The notes: generated by a model not told the origin, from the letters alone. A DNA stretch of 64,000 bases from Streptomyces sp. LHD-70 (GCF_031157275.1 NZ_JAVIFW010000018.1:120717-184716), one strand, 5' to 3'; numbered from the stretch's first letter, positions 8,323-19,517 are shown. Numbers and translations are program-made.

Positions 8323-9467
8323 CGGCGGATCTGCTCGACGGCGTACGGCAGTGGCTCGCCTCCTCCGGCGCCGAGCCGACACCGGCCGGGGTCGCGCGGG
8401 CCCTGCGGGAACAGGGCAGGGTCCTCGGTGACGCCGAACTGCTCGGAGTGGTGCGGGACTTGAGGTCCGAGCTGGTCGGCGCAGGTCCGCTGGAGCCCCT
8501 GCTCGCCGATCCCGAAGTGTCCGACGTGCTGGTGACGACGCCCGACCAGGTCTGGGTCGACCGGGGCCGGGGGCTGGAGCTCACCGGGGTCTCGTTCGCG
8601 GACGCGGGCGCCGTGCGACGCCTTGCCCAACGCCTCGCCGCGGCCGCCGGGCGCAGGCTGGACGACGCCCGGCCGTGGGTGGACGCGCGGCTGCCGGACG
8701 GCACGCGGCTGCATGCGGTGCTGCCGCCCGTCGCCGTCGGGTCGACGTGCCTGTCCCTGCGCGTGGTGCGGCCCAAGGCCTTCTCCCTGGACGAGCTGGT
8801 CGCGGCGGGGACAGTGCCGCCCGGAGGCGACCGGATCCTGCGGGCCCTGGTCGAGGCCAGGCTCTCCTTCCTGATCAGCGGGGGCACGGGCTCAGGCAAG
8901 ACGACGCTGCTGTCCGCCCTCCTCGGCCTGGTCGAGCCGACCGAGCGGATCGTCCTCGCCGAGGACTCCGCCGAGCTGCGCCCCGACCACCCGCACGTGG
9001 TCCGCCTGGAGGCCCGGCCCGCCAACCAGGAGGGCGCCGGCCTGGTGAGCCTGCGGGACCTGGTCCGCCAGGCGCTGCGGATGCGGCCCGACCGGCTGGT
9101 CGTGGGCGAGGTGCGCGGTGCGGAGGTCGTGCACCTCCTGGCGGCTCTCAACACGGGCCACGAAGGCGGTTCGGGCACGCTCCACGCCAATGCCGCCACC
9201 GATGTGCCGGCCCGCCTGGAGGCGCTGGGCACGGCGGCGGGCCTCGACCGGGCGGCGCTGCACAGCCAGTTGGCGGCCGCCGTCTCGGTGGTCCTGCATC
9301 TCGTACGGGACCGCGCGGGCCGGCGGCGCATCGCCGAGGTGTGCGTCCTGGAGCGGAACGACGCGGGCCTGGTGGTGGCGGAGCCCGCCCTGCGGTGGGA
9401 CGCCGAGGCGTTCGCGTACGAGCGGGGCTGGCCGCGGCTGCAGCGGCTGTTGGGCGGTGCCACGTGA
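8319..9467 (+). CDS. tadA: Tad pilus/secretion ATPase (CpaF/TadA family)
   Basis: A 382-aa type II/IV secretion ATPase. The Walker A motif GGTGSGKTT is at residues 188-196, followed by LAEDSAELRPDHPHV (Asp box), and a Walker B region RLVVGEVRGAEV with the His box after it (NTGHEGGSGTLHAN). It would drive assembly of Flp-type pili or a related export system at the inner face of the membrane. It overlaps ssd by ATGA and tadB by GTGA. The protein is shorter at the N-terminus than many CpaF proteins, which is usual for the actinobacterial type. Confidence 0.92.
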   Translation: MTADLLDGVRQWLASSGAEPTPAGVARALREQGRVLGDAELLGVVRDLRSELVGAGPLEPLLADPEVSDVLVTTPDQVWVDRGRGLELTGVSFADAGAVRRLAQRLAAAAGRRLDDARPWVDARLPDGTRLHAVLPPVAVGSTCLSLRVVRPKAFSLDELVAAGTVPPGGDRILRALVEARLSFLISGGTGSGKTTLLSALLGLVEPTERIVLAEDSAELRPDHPHVVRLEARPANQEGAGLVSLRDLVRQALRMRPDRLVVGEVRGAEVVHLLAALNTGHEGGSGTLHANAATDVPARLEALGTAAGLDRAALHSQLAAAVSVVLHLVRDRAGRRRIAEVCVLERNDAGLVVAEPALRWDAEAFAYERGWPRLQRLLGGAT

Positions 9468-10363
9468 GTGGGGATGCGATGGTCGCGGCGAGCGGACAGG
9501 CAGCACCGGTGTACGCGGCGGCGGTGTGCGCGGGTGCGGCGGCCTGGCTGTGCGTCGGGCCGGACCGGGGGCTGCGGCGGGCGCGGCTGCTCCTCGCGGG
9601 GACGGCGCTGCACGAACCGGTGGTCGTGCCTCCCTGGGAGCGCCTGCTGGCGCGGGCGCGGGGACGGGTCGGACGTGAATGGTGGTGTCTGGTGGCCGGG
9701 TTGGTGGTGGCGGTTGCCGGGCAGTCGGTGCTGCCGCTGGTCCTCGGGGCGGTCGGAGTGCCGTTGCTGAAGCGGGTGTTGCGTGGCCGGGAGCGGCGCA
9801 AGGAGCGACAGGCCCGGGCCGATGCCGTGATCGCGCTGTGCGGTGCGCTGGCCGCCGAGGTGCGCGCGGGACGGCAGCCGGGGGAGGCGATGCTGGCCGG
9901 CGTCCGTTCGGCGGATGCCGACGCCGGGTCCGGCCTCGGTGCGGCGGAAGGGGCGGTGCTCGCGGCGGCCCGGTTCGGCGGCGATGTGCCGCAGGCGCTG
10001 CGCGCGGCCTCAGCGGAGCCGGGGGCCGAAGGGCTGCTCGGACTCGCCGCGTGCTGGCGGGTGGCGGTCGACCGGGGCGGCGGGCTCGCCGCCGGCCTCG
10101 CCCGGCTTGAGGGCGCGCTGCGGGCCGAGCGGGACCAACGCGCCGATCTGCGCGTGAGGTTGTCCACAGCCCGGTCCACGGCTGCGCTGCTTGCAGCCCT
10201 GCCGGTGGTCGGCCTCCTCATGGGGACGGGCCTGGGCGCCGACCCACTGCGCGTACTGCTGCACACCCCCGCCGGCATCGGCTGCCTACTGGTCGGCGGT
10301 GCTCTCGAAGGAGTGGGGATCTGGTGGGCGGTGCGGATCGTGCGCCGCGCGGAGGGGCGATGA
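9464..10363 (+). CDS. tadB: Tad membrane platform protein TadB-like
   Basis: 299 aa, GTG start overlapping the tadA stop (GTGA); ATG 9479 is an alternative. It has N- and C-terminal hydrophobic segments flanking a cytoplasmic GspF-like helical domain (ALCGALAAEVRAGRQPGEAML). It would form the inner-membrane platform on which TadA acts, together with TadC. A charged loop RGRERRKERQ follows the second membrane segment. Confidence 0.85.
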   Translation: MSGDAMVAASGQAAPVYAAAVCAGAAAWLCVGPDRGLRRARLLLAGTALHEPVVVPPWERLLARARGRVGREWWCLVAGLVVAVAGQSVLPLVLGAVGVPLLKRVLRGRERRKERQARADAVIALCGALAAEVRAGRQPGEAMLAGVRSADADAGSGLGAAEGAVLAAARFGGDVPQALRAASAEPGAEGLLGLAACWRVAVDRGGGLAAGLARLEGALRAERDQRADLRVRLSTARSTAALLAALPVVGLLMGTGLGADPLRVLLHTPAGIGCLLVGGALEGVGIWWAVRIVRRAEGR

Positions 10364-10375
10364 GTCGAGGTGGAC

Positions 10376-11233
10376 ATGACGGCGGCGGGGGAGCGGCTCG
10401 TGTCGATGGGTGCGAACGGACTCGCGGCGGATGCCTTCCACAGGCTGGGGGTGACGCTGCTGATCGGGGTGGCGGTGTTCGTCGCCGCAGGGATGGCCCT
10501 GGCGGAGTGGAGCGCACGCCGAGCGCGGCGGCGGGCCCGCGCGCTGCTGGGGCGGGGGGAGGCGCCGCGACGCTCCCGGAAGCGACTGCCCAGGCCCGAA
10601 CTGGGCGGATGGATGCCGGTGTTGGGCCCGGCCTGCGGCGGTTTCGTGCTGCTGGGTGGCGCCCTGGGTGCGGGCCTGGGTGGCCTGGCCGGATACGCCG
10701 TGCGGCAGTGGCTGCGGCGGCGCGAGCGATCCTCGGGCGGACTGGGTCGGGACGGCACCGGCGGAGCCGCGGCGGCTGCGGAACGCGCCGAGGCGGAGCG
10801 CCAACTCCCGCTGGCGGCAGACCTGATGGCGGCCTGCGTGACGGCAGGCGCGGGTCCCGTGGCCGCCGCGGAGGCTGTGGGCGAGTCGCTGGGTGGGCCG
10901 GTGGGCGAACGGCTGGCGTTGGCGGCCGTGGAGTTGCGGCTCGGTGGTGAAACGACCGAGGTGTGGGGGCGGTTGGGCGCGATATCGGGCGCCCGCCCCT
11001 TGGCCCGCTGCCTCGCGCGGGCCTGCGAGGCGGGTGCTCCTGCCGCCGAGGAGCTGGCCCTGATCGCCGCGGACTGCCGTGCGGCGTGGACCCGTACGGC
11101 CGCCGCGCGGGCGCACAAGGCGGGAGTCCTGATCGCGGCACCGGTGGGGCTGTGTCTGCTGCCCGCGTTCCTCGCGGTGGGAGTGGTGCCGGTGGTCATC
11201 GGGCTGGCCGGCGGGGTTCTGAACATCAACTGA
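10376..11233 (+). CDS. tadC: Tad membrane platform protein TadC-like
   Basis: 285 aa with an N-terminal membrane segment, a GspF-like cytoplasmic domain (QLPLADLMAACVTAGAG-like block near the middle) and C-terminal hydrophobic helices. It pairs with TadB in the pilus base. I prefer ATG 10376 because GAGG lies five bases upstream; GTG 10370 would add two residues but overlaps that site. The gap after tadB is 12 bases, so they share a transcript. Confidence 0.82.
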   Translation: MTAAGERLVSMGANGLAADAFHRLGVTLLIGVAVFVAAGMALAEWSARRARRRARALLGRGEAPRRSRKRLPRPELGGWMPVLGPACGGFVLLGGALGAGLGGLAGYAVRQWLRRRERSSGGLGRDGTGGAAAAAERAEAERQLPLAADLMAACVTAGAGPVAAAEAVGESLGGPVGERLALAAVELRLGGETTEVWGRLGAISGARPLARCLARACEAGAPAAEELALIAADCRAAWTRTAAARAHKAGVLIAAPVGLCLLPAFLAVGVVPVVIGLAGGVLNIN

Positions 11234-11261
11234 CGTGAGAGATACGGGGGTTCACCAGCAC

Positions 11262-11498
11262 ATGCGATACGTGAAGAAACGGGGCAACGGCCTCGGGGGC
11301 GGTTGCCGTGCGGCGCTGCGGGCGGTGCACGACCGGGTGCGGTCGGCGAGTGACGCGGGGATGACGACTTCGGAGTACGCGTTGGGCACGGTCGCGGCAT
11401 GCGGCTTCGCGGCGTTGCTCTACAAGGTCGTGACGTCCGACGCCGTGCGGGAGGCCTTGGAGTCGATCGTCGGGAAGGCGCTCGGTGTCCAGGTCTGA
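11262..11498 (+). CDS. Flp pilin-like small protein (DUF4244 type)
   Basis: A 78-aa protein with the prepilin-like segment AGMTTSEYALGTVAACGFAALLY: a short positive leader, a Thr-Ser-Glu-Tyr stretch with Glu at the pilin +5-like position, then one hydrophobic helix. It is the likely main pilin or pseudopilin exported by the Tad apparatus. ATG 11262 is preceded by GGGGG at some distance; an upstream GTG at 11235 has no ribosome-binding site. The next gene starts inside its 3' end. Confidence 0.75.
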   Translation: MRYVKKRGNGLGGGCRAALRAVHDRVRSASDAGMTTSEYALGTVAACGFAALLYKVVTSDAVREALESIVGKALGVQV

Positions 11499-11985
11499 GG
11501 CCGAGGCTGAGGCCAGGTCTGACTCCGGGGCCGGGTGGGGGGCCGAGTCCACGTCTGCGTCCCGGTCTGAGTGGGGCGCCCACTGGGCCCGCGGTGTGCG
11601 TGACGGCGGATATGTGACCGCCGAGGCGGCCACGGTGATTCCCGCGCTCGTACTGCTCGGTGTGGCGCTGCTGTGGGCGTTGATGGCGGCTGTCGCGCAG
11701 ATCCAGTGCGTGGACGCGGCTCGGGCCGGGGCCCGTGCGGCGGCCAGGCAGGAACCGGAGCGCGTAGCCGTCGCCGCGGCGAAGCAGGCCGCGCCGGAGG
11801 GAGCGCAGGTGGAGGTGAGCAGAGAGGGCGACCTGGTCCGGGTGTCCGTCGCCGCCCATGCGCCCGGCCCGCGGGCGCTCACGTTGGAGCTGGAGTCGGA
11901 GGCGGTCGCCCTGGCCGAGGAGGCGGTGGGGCGGTCATGGCCGCGGGGGCGAGGGCCGGAGGAAGAGCGGGGGCCGGAAGAGTGA
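11485..11985 (+). CDS. TadE-like pseudopilin
   Basis: 166 aa. After a low-complexity N-terminus rich in Ser, Glu and Ala comes GYVTAEAATVIPALVLLGVALLW, the TadE signature of a Glu followed by a single membrane helix. TadE proteins are minor pseudopilins of the Tad pilus. The GTG start at 11485 lies 14 bases inside the preceding gene with GGGAAGG six bases upstream, so translation is coupled. The C-terminal end is acidic and overlaps the next gene. Confidence 0.75.
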   Translation: MSRSEAEAEARSDSGAGWGAESTSASRSEWGAHWARGVRDGGYVTAEAATVIPALVLLGVALLWALMAAVAQIQCVDAARAGARAAARQEPERVAVAAAKQAAPEGAQVEVSREGDLVRVSVAAHAPGPRALTLELESEAVALAEEAVGRSWPRGRGPEEERGPEE

Positions 11986-12551
11986 GGGCCGACGGAAGGA
12001 GTGCGTGGGCGGACCGTCGTACGCGGGGATCGCCCTGGAGCGGGCCGGGCGGCGAGCGGGGTTCGGCGACGGTCTGGGCCGTGATGGTGGCCGCCGCGCT
12101 GTGTGCGGTCTTCGGGGGCGTACTGCTGCTGACCCAGGCCGTGTTGGCGCGGCACCGGGCGGGTGGGGCCGCCGACCTGGCCGCCCTCGCCGCAGCGGAC
12201 CGTGCGCTGCGGGGCAGGCAGGAGGCGTGTGCCGGGGCCGAGCGGGTGGCGGCGGAGCAAGGGGCCGAGGTGGTGCGGTGCACTGTGCGCGGGGAGATCG
12301 CCGATGTGACGGTGCGGGCACGAGCCGGGAGCTTCCGGGCGCAGCTGCGGGCACGTGCCGGGCCGCCCGGGGCCGGGCTATCCGGGGCGGGGCCGTCCGC
12401 AGACCCGGGCCGCCCGTCGCCTGGCCGAGCGCAGCCGGCCCGGGCATCACCTGGCGGAGCGGTGCCCTCCGCGGCGCCCGGCCGCGCGTCGCCCCGCCGG
12501 GAGCGCGGCAGCGGCGCCCCTAAGGAGCCGGTGCCGCAGGTGCCCCCTTGA
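11937..12551 (+). CDS. Rv3654c/TadE-like membrane protein
   Basis: 204 aa. The segment GSATVWAVMVAAALCAVFGG is a TadE/TadG-like single helix preceded by Gly-Ser-Ala, and is followed by a helical region with RHRAGGAADLAALAAADRAL, typical of the last gene of actinobacterial tad clusters (Rv3654c-like). The C-terminal third (from about 140) is a Pro/Gly/Ala-rich low-complexity tail. It starts inside the preceding gene and its 3' end overlaps the convergent helicase gene by 32 bases. Confidence 0.7.
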   Translation: MAAGARAGGRAGAGRVRADGRSAWADRRTRGSPWSGPGGERGSATVWAVMVAAALCAVFGGVLLLTQAVLARHRAGGAADLAALAAADRALRGRQEACAGAERVAAEQGAEVVRCTVRGEIADVTVRARAGSFRAQLRARAGPPGAGLSGAGPSADPGRPSPGRAQPARASPGGAVPSAAPGRASPRRERGSGAPKEPVPQVPP

Positions 12552-14901
12552 GCAACTCCGTGAGGAGGCGTACGGCTCCGCGTTTGTGCAACGGGTCGTT
12601 TCCGTTGCCGCACTTGGGGGACTGGACGCAGGACGGGCAGCCGGCCTCGCACTCGCAGGAGGCGATGGCCTGCCGGGTCGCGGCCAGCCACTCACGCGCG
12701 GTGTGGAAGGCGCGCTCGGCGAAGCCCGCGCCGCCCGGGTGGCCGTCGTAGACGAAGACCGTCGGCAGCAGGGTGTCGGGGTGCAGGGGCACGGACACAC
12801 CGCCGATGTCCCAGCGGTCGCAGGTGGCGAAGAGCGGCAGCATGCCGATGGACGCGTGCTCGGCGGCGTGCAGGGCGCCGCCGAGGATCTCCGGGTTGAT
12901 CCGGGCCGCGTCCAGCTGGTCCTCGGTGACCGTCCACCACACGGCGCGGGTGCGCAGCGTACGAGGAGGAAGGTCGAGCTTGGACTCGCCCAGGACCTCG
13001 CCGGTGATCAGGCGGCGGCGCAGGAAGGAGACGACCTGGTTGGTGACTTCGACGGAGCCGTAGCAGAGCCGGCCGTCGCCCCACGGGATCTCCACGTCCG
13101 TCTCCAGGACGGAGATGGCGGTGGTGTCGCGCGCGGTGGTCGAGTAGGGCGGGTTGGCCTGCTCGACGAGGGCGACCGACTCCTCCAGGTCGAGCTCGCG
13201 CACCAGGTAGGTGCGGCCCTGGTGGAGGTGGACGGCCCCGGTGTGCACCGCTGTGTGGGCGGCGGAGGCGTCGACGGTGCCGAGCAGGGTGCCCGTGCCC
13301 GCCTCCACGACCTGGACGGGGGTGCCGCCCTCGCCGCGGATGTCGGTCAGGTCGGCGGCGCGTTCGCGGCGGGTCCAGTGCCAGGCGCTGGTCCTCCGGC
13401 GCAGCAGCTTCGCGGCTTCCAGCTGCGGGAGCAGCTCCTCGGTGGTCGGGCCGAACAGCTTCAAGTCGTCGTCGGTGAGCGGAATTTCGGCCGCGGCGGC
13501 ACAGAGGTGGGGTGCGAGGACGTACGGGTTGTCGGGGTCGAGGACGGTGGACTCGACCGGCTGCCGGAACAGCGCCTCCGGGTGGTGGACGAGATACGTG
13601 TCCAGGGGGTCGTCGCGGGCGACCAGGACCGCCAGCGCCCCCTGGCCCGAGCGCCCGGCGCGGCCCGCCTGCTGCCACAGGGAGGCGCGGGTGCCGGGGT
13701 AGCCGGCGATGACGACCGCGTCCAGGCCGGAGATGTCGACGCCGAGTTCGAGGGCGGTGGTGGCGGCGAGCCCGAGGAGCTCGCCGGAGTGCAGGGCACG
13801 CTCCAGGGCGCGCCGCTCGTGGGGCAGATACCCGCCCCGGTACGCGGCGACGCGCTCGACCAGCGAGCGGTCGACCTCGGCCAGCCGCTCCTGGGCGATC
13901 ACGGAGATCAGCTCGGCGCCGCGGCGGGACCGTACGAAGGCGACCGAGCGCACGCCCTGGACGGTGAGGTCGGTGAGCAGGTCGGCGGTCTCGGCGGTGG
14001 CGGTGCGGCGGACGGGGGCGCCCTTCTCGCCGTGGAGTTCGGTGAGCGGCGGCTCCCACAGGGCGAAGACGACTTCGCCGCGCGGCGAGGCGTCGTCGGC
14101 GACCTCCTTCACGGGCAGGCCGGTGAGCCGGCCCGCGGCTATGGACGGGTCGGCGGCGGTGGCGGAGGCGAGCAGGAAGACCGGGTCGGAGCCGTACCGG
14201 GCGCAGAGGCGCCGCAGCCGGCGCAGAACCTGGGCGACGTGCGAGCCGAAGACGCCCCGGTACGTGTGGCACTCGTCGATGACGACATAGCGCAGGGCAC
14301 GCAGGAAGGAGGACCAGCGGGGGTGGGAGGGCAGCATGCCGCGGTGCAGCATGTCGGGGTTGGTGAGGACGTAGTTGGCGTACTGGCGCACCCATTCGCG
14401 TTCCTCGACCGGGGTGTCGCCGTCGTAGACCGCTGGCCGGATCGCGTTGCCGAGCGGGGCGGCCAGCTCCTTCACGGCCCGGCACTGGTCGGCGGCGAGG
14501 GCCTTGGTGGGCGCGAGGTAGAGCGCGGTCGCGCCGCGCCCGTTGGGCGCCTCGGAGCCATCGAGGAGCGCCGAGAGGGTGGGCGTCAGGTAGGCGAGGG
14601 ACTTGCCGGAGGCGGTGCCGGTGGCGACGACCACGGACTGGCCGTCGAGGGCGTGCTCCGCGGCCTCTGCCTGGTGGGCCCAGGGATGCTCGATGCCCGC
14701 TCGCTGAACGGCCGAGATCACTTCTGTCCGGATGCGATCGGGCCAGACGGCATGGCTGCCCTCTCTCGGGGGCAAGTGCTCCACATGAGTGATGCGCGAA
14801 GCCCGGCTTCCCCCGGCGGCGAGGCGGTCGAGGACCGTGCGCGGCGAGGGTCGTTCGGGCCCGCCCGCAGAGGGGCGATCGGGTCGGTGATTCTTGGCCA
14901 T
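12520..14901 (-). CDS. DEAD/DEAH helicase with DUF1998 zinc domain (MrfA/YprA-like)
   Basis: A superfamily 2 helicase of about 793 aa. It has Walker A VATGTASGKS, motif II DECH, two RecA domains, and a C-terminal DUF1998-type domain with four cysteines (CECEAGCPSC and the following KCGNGND). The family includes Bacillus MrfA, a 3'-5' helicase that repairs mitomycin C damage, so DNA repair is the likely role. I chose ATG 14901. In-frame ATGs at 14982 and 15012 would extend it, but that stretch has poor codon use, including a rare TTA, and overlaps the bldG upstream region. It ends 32 bases into the pilus-cluster gene. Confidence 0.85.
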   Translation of the reverse strand: MAKNHRPDRPSAGGPERPSPRTVLDRLAAGGSRASRITHVEHLPPREGSHAVWPDRIRTEVISAVQRAGIEHPWAHQAEAAEHALDGQSVVVATGTASGKSLAYLTPTLSALLDGSEAPNGRGATALYLAPTKALAADQCRAVKELAAPLGNAIRPAVYDGDTPVEEREWVRQYANYVLTNPDMLHRGMLPSHPRWSSFLRALRYVVIDECHTYRGVFGSHVAQVLRRLRRLCARYGSDPVFLLASATAADPSIAAGRLTGLPVKEVADDASPRGEVVFALWEPPLTELHGEKGAPVRRTATAETADLLTDLTVQGVRSVAFVRSRRGAELISVIAQERLAEVDRSLVERVAAYRGGYLPHERRALERALHSGELLGLAATTALELGVDISGLDAVVIAGYPGTRASLWQQAGRAGRSGQGALAVLVARDDPLDTYLVHHPEALFRQPVESTVLDPDNPYVLAPHLCAAAAEIPLTDDDLKLFGPTTEELLPQLEAAKLLRRRTSAWHWTRRERAADLTDIRGEGGTPVQVVEAGTGTLLGTVDASAAHTAVHTGAVHLHQGRTYLVRELDLEESVALVEQANPPYSTTARDTTAISVLETDVEIPWGDGRLCYGSVEVTNQVVSFLRRRLITGEVLGESKLDLPPRTLRTRAVWWTVTEDQLDAARINPEILGGALHAAEHASIGMLPLFATCDRWDIGGVSVPLHPDTLLPTVFVYDGHPGGAGFAERAFHTAREWLAATRQAIASCECEAGCPSCVQSPKCGNGNDPLHKRGAVRLLTELLKGAPAAPAP

Positions 14902-15059
14902 CGGCACCGAGTGTGTCACTGGCGTGACGGACAATGGTCCGAAGGCGTCGTGCACGCCCGCCGGTAAGTGATTGAATGCCATCGCGGCTGGCGACCGTCC
15001 CAGGCCTGACATCAGGTGTCCGAGGGGCGAGCGCTCGATAGCAAGGTGCTGGAGGATCC

Positions 15060-15401
15060 GTGGACCTGTCCCTGTCGACCCGTACCGTCGGCGATCGTAC
15101 GGTCGTCGAGGTCGGTGGCGAAATCGATGTATATACCGCGCCCAAGCTGCGCGAGCAGCTGGTCGAGCTGGTGAACGACGGCAGTTTCCACCTTGTCGTC
15201 GACATGGAGGGCGTGGACTTCCTCGACTCCACCGGACTCGGCGTGTTGGTTGGCGGTCTCAAGCGAGTGCGGGCCCATGAGGGTTCGTTGCGCCTGGTGT
15301 GCAACCAGGAGCGCATTCTGAAGATCTTCCGCATCACCGGTCTGACCAAGGTGTTCCCCATCCACACCTCGGTCGACGAAGCGGTGGCGGCCACCGACTG
15401 A
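15060..15401 (+). CDS. bldG: BldG, STAS-domain anti-anti-sigma factor
   Basis: A 113-aa STAS protein matching Streptomyces BldG in length and features. The phosphorylated serine is Ser57 in FLDSTGLGVLVGG. In S. coelicolor BldG is required for aerial mycelium and antibiotic production and is controlled by phosphorylation by ATP-binding anti-sigma kinases, including the product of the next gene. GTG start with CTGGAGG upstream. A hairpin right after the stop may limit read-through to the partner gene. Confidence 0.95.
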   Translation: MDLSLSTRTVGDRTVVEVGGEIDVYTAPKLREQLVELVNDGSFHLVVDMEGVDFLDSTGLGVLVGGLKRVRAHEGSLRLVCNQERILKIFRITGLTKVFPIHTSVDEAVAATD

Positions 15402-15411
15402 GGGCCGGTGC

Positions 15412-15432
15412 CCCCGGGCCGTTGGCCCGGGG
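15412..15432. terminator. Hairpin between bldG and its partner gene
   Basis: CCCCGGGCC (15412-15420) and GGCCCGGGG (15424-15432) form a perfect 9-bp stem with a GTT loop, 11 bases after the bldG stop and with no T-run. It probably acts as an attenuator. bldG of S. coelicolor is known to be transcribed both alone and together with the downstream gene. Confidence 0.6.
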
Positions 15433-15505
15433 TGTCAGGAGCAGGGGGCGCCGGGCCGATCGGTCCGGTCCCTTGAAAGCACGCTCACACGTCCGAGGGG
15501 GATGC

Positions 15506-15949
15506 ATGGCCACCGTTGAGCTCCGCTTCAGCGCGCTGCCCGAGCACGTCCGGACCGCCAGACTCGTGGCGGCCGCGGTGGCGCGCAGGGCCGGAGTGGA
15601 CGAGGCCGTACTCGACGAGGTGCGGCTCGCCGTGGGCGAGGCATGTTCGCGCGCCGTCGGGCTGCATCAGAGTGCCGGCGTCACCGCGCCGGTGCGAGTG
15701 GCCCTCATTGAGGAGGAGAAGCAGTTCTCCATCGAGGTCGGTGACGAGGTGGCGCATGCCGACACCTCGGCCGGCGACGGATCGGCCCCGGGCTCGCCCG
15801 GGGCGGACGACCTGGACGCCGACGGCGAGGACGACATGGGCCTCGCCGTCATCAGCGGCCTGGTCGACGACGTCGAGGTGACGGCGGGGCCGGAGGGCGG
15901 GCTCATCAAGATGAGCTGGCCGACGGCCACGGCGACACTGCTTCCCTGA
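15506..15949 (+). CDS. apgA: ATP-binding anti-sigma factor, BldG partner
   Basis: A 147-aa GHKL-type serine kinase/anti-sigma protein of the RsbW/SpoIIAB class. The N-box-like segment EVRLAVGEACSRAVG and the later GLAVISGLVDDVEV (G-box region) are visible. The usual Asn of the N-box is not at its expected place, which could weaken kinase activity. It is expected to bind BldG and cognate sigma factors. GAGGGGG lies eight bases before the ATG. A strong terminator follows 32 bases after the stop. Confidence 0.8.
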   Translation: MATVELRFSALPEHVRTARLVAAAVARRAGVDEAVLDEVRLAVGEACSRAVGLHQSAGVTAPVRVALIEEEKQFSIEVGDEVAHADTSAGDGSAPGSPGADDLDADGEDDMGLAVISGLVDDVEVTAGPEGGLIKMSWPTATATLLP

Positions 15950-15981
15950 GCGAACCACGGCCGCGCGTGCGCGGCTGATCG

Positions 15982-16012
15982 AACGGCGCCGTCCCCGCGG
16001 GGGCGGCGCCGT
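15982..16012. terminator. Terminator of the bldG operon
   Basis: A long hairpin with left arm AACGGCGCCG and its complement, extended by CCCC/GGGG around a GC-rich tip and followed by CTCGTG. It lies just after the anti-sigma gene. Confidence 0.8.
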
Positions 16013-16273
16013 TCTCGTGTCTCCGTGGGGGACACCGTCGCCTCCGCGGGGCTCCGTTTTTCTCAAGTATCCGCCAGTCAGGGCCATTTCGCGCTCCGGA
16101 CGGGACTGTGATGTTTATTGATCACTGCCGTGCATCCACCGAGCGTTTCGCCCCGTCAATGCCTTTGAAGCATTACCACTTTCGAGGGCAATCTTAGGAC
16201 GCGATCATTTGCTGATGAGCAAGTGCGGGCCAATTCCGTTTGTCGCGCACTGTTTTGATCAGGTTCCGCTCCC

Positions 16274-16279
16274 TACAAT
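16274..16279 (+). promoter_or_regulatory. -10 box of the hppA promoter
   Basis: TACAAT is a near-perfect -10 hexamer 43 bases before hppA. No clear -35 hexamer is present at 17-18 bases; TTGATC at 16255 is too close (13 bases). Confidence 0.45.
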
Positions 16280-16321
16280 CCGTCCACATCTTGAGCTCAG
16301 CCCAAGCGTCAAGGAGGACGA

Positions 16322-18724
<2,403 letters not shown>

Positions 18725-18746
18725 CGGAAGGTCACACCGGCTCAAC

Positions 18747-18788
18747 AGGCGGGCGGGCGACGCGCTTTGACGCGTCGTCCGCCCGCCT
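18747..18788. terminator. Terminator of hppA
   Basis: A near-perfect 18-bp inverted repeat with a CTTTGA loop (left arm from AGGCGGGC at 18747; right arm ends GCCCGCCT at 18788), 22 bases after the hppA stop. Confidence 0.85.
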
Positions 18789-18941
18789 TGTTGCGCCATG
18801 CGCCGACATTTTGTTTCAGTGACTCTCCTCTCCCTTGGTGCAAATGGCTGCAATGGGTGTTCAATCGGACGCCCGCCCCGCGGTTGTCGCCCACTTGGCG
18901 TGTATGTTCCGGGGCCGAGAGCCATGGAAGGGACCAATCCG

Positions 18942-19517
18942 GTGAACAAGAAGCTCGCAGCCGCACTGTCCGGCGGTGCGGTACTGGTACTGGCCTTGTC
19001 GGGATGCGGTGACAGCGACGAAGAGAAGCTCGACAACTGGGCCAAGTCGCTGTGCGGCCAGATCCAGCCGCAGCTCGAGAAGAGCGTGAAGGCGCAGCAG
19101 ACGATCGTCTCCACGGCCGCCGACGGGAAGCCGGAGGAGATCCAAAAGGCCGACTCGGAGGCCTTCAAGGCCATCGCCGACGCCGACAAGGCGATCGCCG
19201 GAGCCCTGGAGAAGGCGGGCCCGCCGCCCGTCGACAATGGCGAGAAGATCCAGCAGGACGCCATCAAGGACCTCAACGAGGCGTCGAAGGCGTACGAGAA
19301 GCTGAAGAAGGACGTCGACGGACTGGACGCCAAGGACCAGTCGCCCGAGGGCCTGAAGGCGTTCTCGCAGGGCCTGCAGAAGGTCGCCGACGACCTGGGC
19401 AAGATCCAGCAGCAGGGCGACGGAGCGCTCAACACGCTCCTTGAGGGCGATGTCGGCACGGCCATCAAGAAGCAGGAGGGGTGCAAAGCCAGCCCCTCCG
19501 CGGCCCCCAGCGCCTGA
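18942..19517 (+). CDS. Small secreted lipoprotein
   Basis: 191 aa with an N-terminal signal and lipobox LSGC (MNKKLAAALSGG start, Cys about 22). The mature part is a charged helical protein rich in Lys, Glu and Asp with heptad-like patterns, and ends in Ser/Ala/Pro. Function unknown. GTG 18942 is preferred because GGAAGGGA lies eight bases upstream; longer starts at 18924 and 18798 would spoil the signal peptide. A classical terminator follows. Confidence 0.8.
   Translation: MNKKLAAALSGGAVLVLALSGCGDSDEEKLDNWAKSLCGQIQPQLEKSVKAQQTIVSTAADGKPEEIQKADSEAFKAIADADKAIAGALEKAGPPPVDNGEKIQQDAIKDLNEASKAYEKLKKDVDGLDAKDQSPEGLKAFSQGLQKVADDLGKIQQQGDGALNTLLEGDVGTAIKKQEGCKASPSAAPSA

Larger units (their letters stand above)
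15950..16321. other. Intergenic region upstream of hppA
   Basis: 372 bases containing the bldG-operon terminator at its left end and the hppA promoter near its right end. The middle (16080-16260) is A/T-rich for this genome. No gene is apparent. Confidence 0.5.

Noticed and set aside
9148..11859. A 903-codon minus-strand frame over the tad genes
   Set aside because: Composition is Ser/Pro/Arg-rich shadow; the tad genes have family motifs and coupled starts.
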